A DNA stretch of 64,000 bases from contig OZ014414.1 of the NCBI GenBank assembly GCA_963965975.1, positions 3,385,501 to 3,449,500 of the forward strand. The letters are read 5' to 3'. Both the position numbers and the translations under genes were made by a program. The notes below the pieces were generated by a model. It had not been told where the DNA came from, did not search any database, and worked only from the letters and a program-made list of their open reading frames with translations. Every line of letters starts with the position of its first letter. The stretch's first letter is position 1. The stretch comes from Xestospongia bergquistia. Taxonomy: Eukaryota > Porifera > Demospongiae > Haplosclerida > Petrosiidae. Shown here piece after piece: positions 1 to 10,958 of the stretch.

Positions 1-414
1 TCCACATACAGGTCAATCTTGTAGCATGTCTTGTAGCGAGTCTTTATAGTCACAATATTCAGCTATATAACACAGAACTGCTATATACGTCGCAACAGAC
101 TCATCTGCTGCTCTTACACAAGAGTTAAATTTGTATCTCTGAACAATAATAGACTGTTTAGGGTCATAATAGTCCGTGACCATCTTCACTAAGTCACTGT
201 ATGACTTAGTTTCAAGTGCCTGAGCATTGGGTAAACTTCTTATTAACTTTAAGGTCTGATGCCCACAAATGGAGAGCAATATGTAGCTTTTCTTATCATC
301 TCCTTGTACATCAATTGTGACAAAGTAGGATCCTAGACTCTCAACATAATGTAACCAGCTTTCATTGGATAAATCAAATGAAGCTAGAGTTTCATGTTGA
401 ACCATATCATTCAT
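1..414 (-). mobile_element. Ty3/gypsy retrotransposon gag fragment, truncated and with a stop
   Basis: A 133-codon reading frame on the minus strand starts at an ATG (412-414) and reads as the N-terminal half of a Ty3/gypsy capsid (gag) protein. The layout is a hydrophobic-aromatic start (ESWLHYVESL), a middle segment resembling LLSICGHQTLKLIRSL, and the motif YDPKQSIIVQRYKFNS followed by ESVATYIAVL, a pattern usual in metazoan gag. A TGA at 13-15 ends the frame, and the sequence beyond it still reads like gag (P-V-C-G), so the stop is probably a point mutation rather than the natural end. The rest lies left of the window and no LTR is visible on the right. Related but not identical to the gag of the element at 32-35 kb. 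Probably a dead fragment. Confidence 0.8.
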
Positions 415-653
415 TTGTCTATATTTTACAAACCCTCTTCGCCAAATATGTTGTATCTTAGTAACAACTTACTAAACCATAACATAGCACAAGAACTGAC
501 TAAACAAAACAAAGCAAGATAATAAATACTTACTCACAAAACATATTATGCCATAGAATAATGCATTAATTACTAAATGAAATACCACATATATTAACTA
601 TTTTAATGTGATCCATTGGAATTTTGCTCTTAATGTTGTTTTTTTTTGTACAG

Positions 654-721
654 GTCATAATCAACAGATGAAGGAAATGTCATCAATAAAAAGAGAATCT
701 ACTACTACCTCAAGTCAGTAA
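654..721 (+). pseudogene. Orphan terminal exon of the death-domain gene family
   Basis: A pyrimidine-rich acceptor (ttttttttgtacag) precedes a phase-1 exon reading G-HNQQMKEMSSIKRESTTTSSQ-stop. It is a close copy of the exon at 1713-1786, and both resemble the short basic last exon of the gene at 17.4-28.9 kb, which also starts G-H. No donor exon of this gene is visible to its left inside the window, so it is most likely left over from the tandem duplication covering about 570-1040 and 1650-2330. Confidence 0.55.
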
Positions 722-1176
722 CTGAATTTAATTATATTAGACATAATTTCAAATAGATCTCTTTCATATTAAGGACAACTTAAGTATTACATGTGATAAT
801 TTCATACATTGCTTCAAATCAAGAGTCTTTTCAAGACAATAACATGACTTTTGGATCACTTAGAACTCAACAAGCATGTGTCTACTCGAAAATAACAAAC
901 AGTAATACCCCTTGGCCTCACAAAGGAAAAGAATATGCAAATCCCATTAGCCATAGGCAGCTTGCATGCAGTCATAAGCAGTCTAAAATTGTTTTTTCAA
1001 CCGCTTAGCTCATAATAAAAAAAATCATTATAACTAACTGTCTCACACACTAATAAGAATATTTAACAATTGTAATATGAATAATCACAAAACGGGATAA
1101 AACAAATTATAGTATTTATAATGGTACATTCATTATACAGGTCAAATCACTAATAATTTTTTTAAATTTTCCATAG

Positions 1177-1434
1177 AAAGGAGAGAGGAGAGACTGGGGT
1201 TAGAACCATATTCTCTTCAATCAGATTTAGATGAAGATGTACCTTTTCGTAAACGAAGATCTGATCATGTATCATATGATAGTGACTTAGAGTCATATGA
1301 TAGTAGCTTAGAGTCATATGATGTATCAGGCAGACACGATAATGGATCAACTAGTGCAAAACCTTTCACAAAACAAACAATTTCTCAGAAAATGTCACCT
1401 TCATTACCTAAAAATATACCACATGAACATAAAG
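1177..1434 (+). CDS. Charged Ser/Asp-rich linker exon of the ZU5 gene
   Basis: Acceptor ttttccatag, donor AAAG|gtatat, phase 1 at both ends, 258 bases. The translation is acidic and serine-rich, with a small repeat (DSDLESYDSSLESYD) and basic patches (FRKRRSD), ending LPKNIPHEHK. Its paralogue at 43171-43350 shares SESDLESYD and PKRIPHEHK, and the exon at 28531-28779 shares the layout. The region looks disordered, with no enzyme or fold motif. It can join either the short terminal exon at 1713 (giving a stop after TTTTSQ) or the exon at 2863 leading to ZU5, as both acceptors are in phase. Confidence 0.65.
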
Positions 1435-1712
1435 GTATATATTCTGATTTACTGACAAGTAATAAAGATACTTTACTGATTCATTGTTATGTTTGGTAGA
1501 CAAGAGGGAAATAGGAAAGACAATAGTTTGGATCAATTTCTATATACATTATATTAACTTCGTTATTTCATAACATGTTAATTATATTTTAACTCTGTTA
1601 CAAGTGCAATTTAATATATAACCTTTAACACAAATCATAGCATCGTTCATTTATGCCAAGTAGTTTAATGTGACCATTAGAAATTTAGTTTGTCACATTT
1701 GATTTTGTATAG

Positions 1713-1786
1713 GCCATAAACAACCCAACCAGATGATTGAAACATTATCATCAAAAAGAGAATCTACTACTACCACAAGTCAGTAA
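1713..1786 (+). CDS. Alternative terminal exon (GHK...TSQ-stop)
   Basis: Acceptor gattttgtatag, then a phase-1 exon reading G-HKQPNQMIETLSSKRESTTTTSQ with TAA at 1784-1786. Phase and position fit splicing directly from 1434, giving a protein that stops before the ZU5 region. The homologous short last exon at 28829-28869 also begins G-HK, which supports its being a real last exon of this family. Confidence 0.55.
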
Positions 1787-3444
1787 TTGAATTAATTATA
1801 TTAGACATAATTTGAATTAGACCTCTTTCATATTAAGGACAACTTAAGATAATTGTATATGTGACACTTTCATGTAATGTTTGAAATCAATAGTGTTGTC
1901 AAAGACAATAATATAACTTAAGATAACTTAGCACACCATAGCATGTGTCAACTTACAAATAACAAATAGAAAGAGTCCTTAGCTTCATTAAGGAGGAAGA
2001 ATGTGCAAATCTCATTCTAAAGTGTTAAAAAATAGCTCATGATCATATTTAGAAGGTTAACAACAATTCTGAATATGATTAACTATGCTAGGACTTTAAT
2101 CAAACATTTTGTTATATGGTTATTAATAAAAATTGCTGGAAATAAATACTACTATGAACCGTGTCAATATAGGACCAGTTGGCATCTACAACATAAAGGC
2201 ATAGACATAGGCATAGGCAGCTTTCAGGCATAGGTAGTCTATAATTGTGTTGTCAGCCACATGGCTTGCAATGACAAATTCATTGTTGTATATTTTTCTT
2301 TCATTAAATAGTTGTCTCACACGCTATATAGAAATTATTTAGCAATTGTGATATGAATAAAACAAAAAGTGATAACCAGTTACTTTTGTATTTATATGAA
2401 ATGTCTCTGATCATTTTCTTTGACCTCAAAATACAATTATCAAACACTCAAATAACAATAAGTGGCAATGTAGACAGCCTTAACCTCGCAACTCAAAATT
2501 TTGGGCCCAGTATGGTTTGGAGATAGAGCTTTTGAAGTAACTTATTGCCATTCTTAGCACCAATAAAGCTTGCTCTGAAACAAAGTCACTTAATTAACTG
2601 AAGTTTATTAACAATTAGTGAACTATTGACTAGATTTAAATTCTGTTAGTCAAATAAGCCCTTGACTATCTATGCTTGACTTCATAGTTACTACTCTGGA
2701 GACTATAATTTGTTTATGGTTTCATTGGTCCTATAATCTGCTCCTAATTAATAATTGATATAATACATTACATGAGCTGTGTAAATAGTCAAGACTGATC
2801 ATGTTGCTAACCTTGTTGTACCTGTATGTCTTATTTTTATCATCTTAATTTGTTATTATTAGGAGCAGCAAGAATGTTGCAACATAGTAAAACTGAAGAT
2901 CATATAGTAGAAAAGTTGCAACTAGTAAAAGAACAATCAACTCAACTAGGAGAAGGTATTGCTAGTATATTATATAATTATTATTAAACTGATCTATTTA
3001 GAAGAAATAGTGATAGTAGGAAAGAACTATTCTAAGGTTAGTGCTGCTAAAGATCAACAGCTATCAGTTAAAGAGTGCGGGTTAAAATTTTTAATACCTG
3101 CACAAGTTATCACACCAGTAGACACTTCATATGAAATTACTATTAATGGATTGTGGAGTAGCAAATTTGAATTTCCTGAAAATAGCCAACTTATCAGTAG
3201 TGTGTGCTATATATCGGTATCTAGCTCATCTCCACTCAATAAACCAGTTACAATTCTGCTAGAACATTGTGCTAATATTACTGATAAGAAACAAACACAA
3301 TATCTCAGTTTTGTCGTTGCTAAATCTGGTCCACCTTTTAAGTTTGAATATCTACCAGGAGGATCATTTTGTCCTGGTTCACAATATGGCACTATACATC
3401 TCAAACAATTTTCATACCTAGCTATAGTAGTTCTAGGCTCTGTG

Positions 3445-3603
3445 GTTGGTGGTGCCATATTGGGTCTAGGAGGAATAGCTCTAGGAGGTGCAGTTGGTGG
3501 TGCCATATTGGCTCTAGGAGGAGTAGCTCTAGGAGGTGTAGTTGGTGGTGCCATATTTTGTCTAGGAGGAGTAGCTCTAGGAGGTGCAGTTGGTGGTGCT
3601 ATT
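3445..3603 (+). repeat. Three and a third 48-bp repeats encoding a glycine-zipper hydrophobic segment
   Basis: Units at 3445-3492, 3493-3540 and 3541-3588, plus a partial unit at 3589-3603. Each encodes 16 residues of the form VGGAI-LxLGG-xALGGx. The segment directly follows the ZU5 domain and stays in frame. About 50 uncharged residues rich in Gly, Ala, Val, Leu and Ile suggest two or three close-packed membrane helices or one long glycine-zipper hairpin. The repeat looks locally amplified. Confidence 0.8.
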
Positions 3604-4466
3604 AAATATCATTATGCAACTAGTAAGTATATACTGATCAGTAATACATGTATGGAATAGAATGTTTAGAACAGTCTTAGTGAGTCAGCAATTGTATGCT
3701 TATTGTCAATATTGAATTAATCCCAACATATTAATTATACACAATACTTACTTTATACAGGCACTAAAGTCCCTAACTGCAACTATCGAGCTTATATCTT
3801 CTACAAAGATGTAAATGAGGAAACATGGAAGATGCGATTCACTGTTGTTCAAGATACCACATATTCTAATGTAATAAATGTTTTTTGCTTCAAATTATTA
3901 CTTTAATCATTAACATTTCTTATATAGGCAATTCTAAAATCGACATCTAAGTTTGGTAATGAAGAAGATAACTTTCCATTTCGTTTTGCATCTACAATAC
4001 CTTCATCAAGAGAACAGAATGAAGCAGCCAGAGGAGATATTCATACAAAAAAGAATTTAAAGTTAGTAGGATTCCCTGATAAAGCAGTTCATGGGTGGAA
4101 ATAACACCACTACGTACACCTACAGTAGTAAGTGGTGTTATATGTTTTGTGTGCATGTGTGTGTGGGTGTGAGATTTGAATGAAAAAATATATTTAAATT
4201 ACATGATCTCTGTTATACAGATTAGTGGAAATAATCCTTGTGACTTTATTCCATCACAGAATCGTGATCCTCCTAATATTCCTATATTAGTATCTCCTAA
4301 TCCAAGATTGCATAACTTCAGAAATAATCTTAAACATCCTATAACAATTGAAGGTATTGAAGTTGTTGGTAGTGAAACAACAGCTGATGATAAACCTAAA
4401 ATTGTGATTATTAGATCACTGATCAGTAATTTACAAAGTTATATTAACATTCTACCAATTTGTTGA

Positions 4467-6374
4467 AGACGTGTGATATAGTAACTACTACAAATATGGA
4501 TATATTAATCTTACTTAGGTTTCATTTTATAAAAATCATCTCAATTCTTATTTATTTCATAAATTACAATACTCTAAAAGCATCAGTAAATATAGACAAT
4601 TCTTCCAGTAGATAATACCTATTATAACCACAAATTCTAGCCAACATTATTGACCACAAATGATGTAATTTGATTGACTCATTACATATACATTTAACAG
4701 TTGAAAATTTACTTTGTAGATTATTAAAAAAAATAATGATTTTCTAAAAAAAGTTTTTATGCAGTTATATATGATCATTTGCGCAACTACTTAATTTTTT
4801 GAATGCATAAAGCTTCGTGCTAGTTTTATTTTAGTATTTATATAGCTCTATTATATGTATATAATATAGAGCAAGTTTACAATTTTAAATTGCTTGATCA
4901 TTTCCTTAGGTTCTTTAACTCAGGTTGTACCTACCTAGATCAATGTCACAGTTAACAAACAAATATAACTTAGTTTGGGCATGTTCTTACTTTCTTTTAC
5001 CTGGTATGTAACATTATGATATTGTAATGACATCACGACACATAAATAATCGAGACAAGGACACTCAACCAGCTAGTTTTACAGAGTAGGTTGTATTATT
5101 TTGCCAGTTAATTCTTTTGTTATAGAGCATTGTTATCTAAATAACATGTTATCTGAATGTTATAGTTATCTGTCACTTGTATCACTGTAATACTTTGTCA
5201 TAATCATTCCACTTATCTCCTCTAATGTCTCCTATAGAGTTAATAACTAGTAATATATTCTGTGAAATACAACAATACACACATATACATACATAGATAT
5301 GGCGAAAATAGTGTGACAGTATTTGTTATATTAACTACTGATAATATTTTTCTCCTATCAATCAACTTTATTATATTCAGGGTTACCTGCAGACAAATTA
5401 CCTAGATACTCTCTGCCTCCTGTTTATAAAACAGACTTACTATGAGCAATATATACTATATAATGCATGACAATATGTGAAACAATAAGGAAGCATATTT
5501 ATCTAACAATGGTCATTAAATTTAAGATATGGAAAAGAAAAGATATTGTGAACAGACACACATGCTCCTAAAATGACAATGAGATAACAATCATAACACA
5601 ATGAACATGTACCTACTATTATTAGCTTTGTGTGTACTTAATACATAATCTTTTCACTTAACACCTCCAATGTCTCGTATAGAGTTAATAACTAGTAATA
5701 TTATACTGTGAAATACAACAATACACACACATACATACATAGATATGGTGAAAATAATGTGATAGTGTTTGTTACATTAACTACTGATCATATTTTTTAT
5801 CCTATCAATCAACTTAGTTATACTTATGACATACCTCTGTTTAGCATTTCAGGGTTACCTGTAGACAGATACTTTGTGTCTCCTGCTTATAAACAGAGTC
5901 AGTATATACAGTATATACATGCAGTATATATAATATATATTAGCTTTGTATACAAAACATGAAATATACTATAACATTACAACAAGAATATATTAAGAGG
6001 AGTCTACATGAGTTACTAATGAATTGAATTGTTTGACTTACTGGACTTGCTAAGTTTAGGAGGTGAATTAGTATCTACTTTAGCTCAGCATTTAAAAGCT
6101 TTCTCTGTTGAATAAACTACCAGGTAGAGAAATAGAGAAAGTTATACAAAAGAAATTTAACTGGTTAACTTTTGAATCATAAAAAATTAACATATTGCAA
6201 ATGTCTGTATAAATCTGTATATGTCTGTATACTAAAATGTGTTTGTATACATCTGGAGTAATTAAGTTATGTTGTGAGGAGAGGATATTGATTTTGTTAG
6301 AGAAAGAGAGAGAAAGAAAGTGGTCAGGCAGTCACCAGACCTTTATCAAGACATACTAACCACCAACCATTGTG
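4467..6374. other. Noncoding stretch with a direct duplication (5225-5450 and 5669-5900)
   Basis: No convincing gene. Two direct copies about 440 bases apart share 'gttaataactagtaat', 'gtgaaatacaacaatacaca', 'tacatacatagatatgg' and 'tcctatcaatcaactt', then 'cagggttacctg' followed by a short frame. In the right copy this follows an acceptor-like tract and reads G-LPVDRYFVSPAYKQSQ, in the left copy G-LPADKLPRYSLPPVYK. These may be relics of a small phase-1 exon like 21627-21689. At 6290-6330 there is a GA-rich simple tract. Confidence 0.5.
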
Positions 6375-6461
6375 TTATCTTTTCATTGTGATGATTTCAA
6401 CAATTTCACCTTCTTTGATAGTAATCTCATCCTCTTGATCGGCAATGTATGGGAACATAAC
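6375..6461 (-). pseudogene. N-terminal half of an SH3 domain, fragment
   Basis: The minus strand reads VMFPYIADQEDEITIKEGE then IVEIITMKR and a stop. The order Y-x-A-x-x-E-D-E-(I/L)-T-x-x-E-G-(D/E)-I-(V/I) is the RT-loop signature of SH3 domains. The second half (the WW and FP-x-N-(F/Y) motifs) is not found just downstream, so this is a fragment. It lies beyond the 3' end of the LRR exon of the large minus-strand pseudogene and may be its downstream SH3 exon or a leftover of a neighbouring copy. Confidence 0.55.
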
Positions 6462-7025
6462 ATTTTAAATTCTTTGAGATTGATCTCCAGAGGATGGACA
6501 AAGATCAGGCTCACTGAGGCTCAGAAATAAGTAGCATTGTAACTCTACTAGGTCTTGAAATAATCATAATTAATTTGTATTTCCTTTGTCTATTTTATGT
6601 ATATATTATTAGTATAGTTATTATATTATGATATTATCTTAATGTATTAATTGTTATTATTATAATGACTTATAGTATTGTACTAGTCTGAATTCCAGAC
6701 TTCTACACATGGGAATGAGTCTAATATCATATTATAATAGTACATTATAATAGTTCAATTACGTTATATTGTTCATATAATGTACTTGATATATGTCAAT
6801 ATATATTCCTTGATAAAGAGGTTGAATGAAGTATGAGATCAGAACAAGTTATCAGAGTATTTCATATTAAGCGGTATTTCTTAATAGTCAATTTACCATA
6901 CTCACTATAATTAGTAAACACTTTAATATCTCAATATTTATACAATAAAAACTGTTTTCTTTGTATTTTATTAAAAGATATCAACAAAAACTTAAACCAA
7001 ATTGAAAGTAAATGTATAGAACAAA

Positions 7026-7834
7026 CTATTTAAAGACTGGTTGGAACTCAAGTCTGTCTTTAATAACTTGATAATTGTCTAACTTCTTACAATACTCTTC
7101 ATGTTGTTCGGATAAGTATAATGTTTGTATTGTAGTATTTTCAACAAGTGTAGTACATATTGTCTTGATATCATCATTGTTCAATGAAGTATCGTTGAGA
7201 TGTAGTTCTGTTAATGATTTAGTTGTATTTATTAGTTCAGCTATTGAACTGGTACTAACTGAAGTGATTTGAGGATTATCTCTGATGCTCAACTCGGTCA
7301 ATGTTTGGTTCTTACTGAGGCCTTCACAGATATATTGGACACCATTATCAGTGATGTTACAGTTAGAGAGTTGTAGTTTATCTAATGTCTTATTAATACT
7401 TAACATGTTAGACAAGTGACTGGTATCTTCATCTGTGTTAATAACATTAATCAACGATAACATCTCAAGAGTAGTATTGGTAAAGAGAGCATCACTGATT
7501 TATTTGATACCACCAGGAAGTGAACAGTAGCGAAGAATTAGGCCTATCATTGTTTTATTAGTAGTTTCTAGCTCTGTTGATAATGTTGACATACATGTAC
7601 TGTCCAATATAGTGCTGTGTATATCAAGTGTCATCACTGCAAATTTACTGAGATAACTAATAATTACAAGAGCACTTTCAGAAGATGATGATCTGAGATT
7701 AATACTCCATCTACTTCTTTTGGTTTGTCATTCTTTTATTAATCTACTAACAACCTCTTCACATTGTTCAATAGTTGGTGAAATAAGCCAAACCGTCTTT
7801 ATATCATCTCTCCACTCAACTCTTCCAGTATGTC
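7026..7834 (-). pseudogene. LRR (RNI-type) exon with two in-frame stops
   Basis: Acceptor ataacag, then GHTGRVEWRDDIKTVWLI and a segment up to a TGA at 7728-7730, a readable middle, a TAA at 7500-7502, and an open 145-residue end. The end shows ribonuclease-inhibitor-type leucine-rich repeats: LDKLQLSNCNITDNGVQYI, LTELSIRDNPQITSVSTSSI and LTELHLNDTSLNNDDIKTI, about 28 residues apart. Natural stop at 7026-7028. Such LRRs usually form the sensing end of NLR-type proteins. Both internal stops can arise by single substitutions in an otherwise conserved frame. Confidence 0.75.
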
Positions 7835-7950
7835 CTGTTATAAACAGAGTTAGTATGTAGATATAGTATGCACATATAATATATAGAGTTATCAATTATA
7901 CTATACAAAGCATATAAATTAAGCTCTAATGAACAAATTACAGGTATTAC

Positions 7951-8238
7951 CTCCTAATTTGGGATCATCATGAGATGATTCAGATTTAGCTAGTCGTAAT
8001 TCTGTAAAATTCAAAGGGAATGACCATTCCATTCAGAGTCCCCTCACACCATCCTTCTTCAATCTATAAAAATATATAATATGAACTTTAAATAACATGT
8101 TGACATAATGAATGGATAGACAAAAACAATGTGTCCATACCTTAATAACATCTTTGATTACATCTCCAACATTTATAGTTAAATTGGTAGGAAGTATTTT
8201 GTTGAAAGATTGTTTGACAACAGCTTCTGTATAGACCA
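7951..8238 (-). pseudogene. SH3 domain split over two exons, second exon frameshifted
   Basis: Exon 8238-8141 reads VVYTEAVVKQSFNKILPTNL then INVGDVIKDVIK (RT-loop half). Exon 8063-7951 reads IEEGWCEGTLNG, the W-C variant of the SH3 'WWxGxLNG' motif. It then changes frame to give FPLNFTELRLAKSE, the FP-x-N-F motif that closes an SH3 fold. The second exon is 113 bases where 3n+1 is expected, which confirms an indel. SH3 domains bind proline-rich ligands. This copy could not make an intact fold from the genomic frame. Confidence 0.7.
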
Positions 8239-8746
8239 CTAATACATTATTATAATGTAACTTTATGAAACATCATAACACAACATACCATAACCTGACT
8301 CTTTATATCAGTTGAACCTTTTGTCTGATCTTTTCTATAATATATGCAGTCAGGAGTGTATAAAGAAGAGAAGGAGTGTTAAATATTCATACACTAACAT
8401 GTACTATCTGTTATGACGTGTCCTTATCTTAGAATACCATATAAGGTATATGCTTTCATAGACAAAGTGGTTGCTTACTTTTGTGGTTGTGCAGTTTCAT
8501 CATGTGGTATTAAATACTACAAGAGATCAAGGTTGACAAAGAAAAGGTGAGTGAGACTAAGTAAAAAGAAAATGTGTAAAGTTGTTTAGAAGTCATTGAC
8601 TTGTTTGTATCTGTCATCAAAATAGTTTATTTGTAAACAACAACATGTGATTACATGGTTTAAGATCAAGTACATACTAAAATAACATTTCCATATATGG
8701 GCAATGGACACATCCTAAGACATAGATATGGTACTATGACACTTAC

Positions 8747-9381
8747 CATTGATAGATAGTGTGGACTTTTCTTGACTAGACTTATGAAGTCCTTCATTAG
8801 TTAATGGTTTCTGAGGCTTTTGGATAAATGCTAAATTTAGTAACAATATATCATATAATGAGAAGTAACAATTATCTACTAATATCAGTTACCTTTCAAA
8901 CTTTGCTTTAACTCCTCAATCTGTTTGTCTCTCTCTCTCTTAATTATAATGTCAATGTTGTTATTATTTCTTGTAGTGTCTCTATTTCTCTTTTTCTCTC
9001 AACAGACACTGACAATAACTCCTTCTCAGTAGCTATATACAAAGAACATAAAACATATGATCATTATATCTTACATCTACCTTCCTTTGTTTTCATCAAA
9101 TTTCGTATTTCCTTCTCTTTTATTTGTTTATTATCTATAAATACAAAACTAGTCACTATACATTATCTATTAAATATAATAGTTATAACAGTGACCATAT
9201 AGTATAACATCAATGATATGTCTCTATTATAATACATGTACATGTACAATATATTAACGTTACCTTCATGTTCTCTGATAATAGATTCTTTTTCCATTAT
9301 CATTTTTCTACTGATGGTTTGTTGTAGTTCCAGTTGATTTCTTAACTCCTTTGTGTTCTTATCTACAACAGTTTTAATCTC
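8747..9381 (-). pseudogene. Coiled-coil exons and linker
   Basis: Exons 9381-9264 (EIKTVVDKNTKELRNQLEL...), 9134-9081 (DNKQIKEKEIRNLMKTKEG) and 9032-8893 (ATEKELLSVSVERKREIETL, then in another frame KRERDKQIEELKQSLKG) form a Glu/Lys/Leu-rich heptad-like region. The third exon is 140 bases where 141 would keep phase, and the frame change lies in its middle. Exon 8830-8747 is a polar linker (FIQKPQKPLTNEGLHKSS). A weak further exon at 8334-8289 is possible, but its phase does not fit. Confidence 0.6.
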
Positions 9382-9431
9382 CTATATACAATAGATGTAG
9401 TAACTGGTGTATAATACTACTCATCTCTTAC

Positions 9432-10120
9432 CTCATCTCTTTGACGTTTATCATAAATGGTGCGATAACCAAATGTTAATTTTATCACTCCATTCTCTTT
9501 CAGTAGGTTAAGATTTCTCTTTGCTGTTGTTAGTAAGAAGTCTATCAAACTTAGAGGAGCATAGCAGGTAACAATGATGGAGTTGCCATCATTAACTGCT
9601 CTAACTTGGACAGACTTAGCCATGTCTCCAAATGCTTTTGATAGCAAATCTTTGATATCTCTAAGTGTGTATTTGTCGGTCTCCCACTCCAGCACAAATT
9701 CAATAGTCTCACAAGTGAGATGATGAGAAAATGAAGTTATCTTGAAGTTCTGTTTAAAGCATATATCAGTTTTGATATTCTTACAAAATGTATTAACAGC
9801 TGTTTTGAATTCTTCAATGTGTGGTTTAGCCGCTGTGATCTTGAAGTGATTGACAATAGCCTCCAAACAACAGACATTAATAATAGTACATTTATCTTGT
9901 ACAAGATCCATCACATCATCAAATGATTCAGCTCTAGCCAGTTGGGGTCTTAGGTCCCGAAAACATCTTCAAAGATATATTTTGAAATCTTCTAGTGAAG
10001 GAATACCAGTCTTAATGAGAGGTGACATTGTCATTATAAGATTTCCAAAGGTAACTTTCATCTGATCAAAATTATATTGATAAGTACGCTGAAGGTTGAC
10101 TCGGGAAGGAAACTTATTTT
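9432..10120 (-). pseudogene. Conserved domain of unknown function, one nonsense codon
   Basis: A single 689-base exon (phase 1 in, phase 0 out, consistent with 229 codons) is readable throughout except TGA at 9969-9971. Landmarks are NFDQMKVTFGNLIMTMSPLI, LRPQLARAESFDDVMDLVQ, FVLEWETDKYTLRDIKDLL, NSIIVTCYAPLSLIDFLL and FGYRTIYDKRQRDE. The alternation of beta-like and amphipathic segments suggests an alpha/beta fold, but I do not recognise the family. A second, shorter homologue lies upstream at 12155-11823 with CETIVFVLNWDPRDCTLEDI, NSIVITCFFSLDLLGSII and FIYDKYKRDE. Each is followed by coiled-coil exons, so domain plus coiled coil is the repeating module. Confidence 0.6.
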
Positions 10121-10172
10121 CTATGAAGGTTATAATGGAAGATTAATATTATATAATTTATTTACCATATAC

Positions 10173-10445
10173 CTTGAGTATATCTTTAGTAACCTGTACT
10201 GTTCCTTCAGATTTCAACAAGACACTCGTGAACACTTTTAAAATATTAAGGTCTTTAGACACTACAGTACACAGTACTGTCAATGGACCTTCTCCTAGTA
10301 CACTTCCTAATCTATTCACTTCATCCGATGTCTCTTTAGATACTACTTTCTCTGCATGTAGGTAACATCTGAACAATCTCCATACGAAGAATAAGTGATG
10401 AGAGTCTATCATAATATTCCTGTAGAATTTGACAAGCTGAGACAC
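10173..10445 (-). pseudogene. Helical, possibly CARD-like exon, frameshifted
   Basis: Acceptor tatttag, donor CAAG|gtatat. It starts in one frame (GVSACQILQEYYDRLSSLIL, RMEIVQML) and continues in another (AEKVVSKETSDEVNRLGSVL, GPLTVLCTVVSKDLNILKVF, LLKSEGTVQVTKDIL), so an indel lies near 10370-10380. Leucine-rich amphipathic helices next to a death domain suggest a death-fold member such as a CARD. That call is only an inference from position and helix spacing. Confidence 0.45.
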
Positions 10446-10501
10446 CTAAATAAGAGCTACAAAGTGACTATATCTGATAAAAATTAAAATATTTTAATTG
10501 C

Positions 10502-10789
10502 CTTTAGTGAGGTGGTCATGTATCTCATCAGCTTTCTTCTTATTACTAACAATAGGACCACTAATGGCAGAGATCACTTTATCCCAGGTAGCTTCATTAG
10601 TATTTATCCAGGTATCAATTACTTGTGAGAGTTTGACGGTATTGCTGTTATTATTAAGTTTTAGCCCATTCAAAGTATTTTGAGGCACTTCAAACCCCAA
10701 ACCAATCTCATACCACATGCTATCAATATTAGCTAATAACTTGATTAGTTCATGTTTAGTGGGAGTCTTCTTTAAGACATCAGAAATAT
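10502..10789 (-). pseudogene. Death-domain exon of the decayed minus-strand gene
   Basis: Acceptor ttgttttag, phase 1, 288 bases, exactly the size of the two death-domain exons at 18593 and 19979. It reads DISDVLKKTPTKHELIKLLA, MWYEIGLGFEV, then ATWDKVISAISGPIVSNKKKA and IHDHLTKG. The motif W-x-x-(I/L)-G-L, the T-W-x-x-V-x-x-(A/C)-I core and the final helix are diagnostic for this family's death domains, which recruit partners by homotypic binding. The exon itself is open. Its donor reads AAAG|gc instead of gt. Confidence 0.8.
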
Positions 10790-10958
10790 CTAAAACAAAA
10801 ATCTAAATAATTTATATAATTTTTTTAACATTACAATGACAATATAACAAACTATTGTAGTCAATGAAGTATGTGTAGCATCTTTGCTGTTTTATTAGAT
10901 TTTTGACTAGTAGCATTTTTGTCTGTGACATCATTATAAGTATATATCATAGATGTAC

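Larger units (their letters stand above)
570..2330 (+). repeat. Tandem duplication around two terminal exons (about 570-1040 and 1650-2330)
   Basis: The two blocks share long stretches: the terminal exon, then 'ttaattatattagacataattt', 'ctctttcatattaaggacaactta', 'aagacaataa', and a tail containing 'cataggcagct'. They are clearly homologous but diverged by many substitutions and small indels. A more decayed relative lies at about 42780-42870 in the second 2A locus. Apart from the exons, I see no coding potential in 722-1176 or 1787-2862. Confidence 0.65.
1177..4466 (+). pseudogene. 3' part of a death-domain-family gene with ZU5 domain, glycine-zipper segment and UPA-like exons
   Basis: Exons with matching phases are 1177-1434, 2863-2955, 3002-3622, 3761-3870, 3928-4127 and 4221-4466. 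The first encodes a charged linker (SDLESYDSSLESYD, ending NIPHEHK). The third holds a ZU5-like beta domain (FPENSQLISSV, SVSSSSPLNKPV, LSFVVAK) and a Gly-rich membrane-type repeat. The next two read as a UPA-like region (YRAYIFYKDVNEETWKMRF, then FPFRFASTIPSS). In exon 3928-4127 the frame meets TAA at 4102-4104. The exon is one base short of a whole number of codons, and reading on in the other frame gives EITPLRTPTV directly before a good donor (gtaagt), so a one-base deletion is likely. The last exon ends at TGA 4464-4466. The 5' part is missing. ZU5 and UPA pair with death domains in UNC5, PIDD and ankyrin. Membership of that set is an inference. Confidence 0.7.

Noticed and set aside
3207..3554. 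Minus-strand Pro/Arg-rich frame of 115 codons
   Set aside because: Antisense shadow of the Gly-rich repeat and ZU5 exon. The repeat forces it open.
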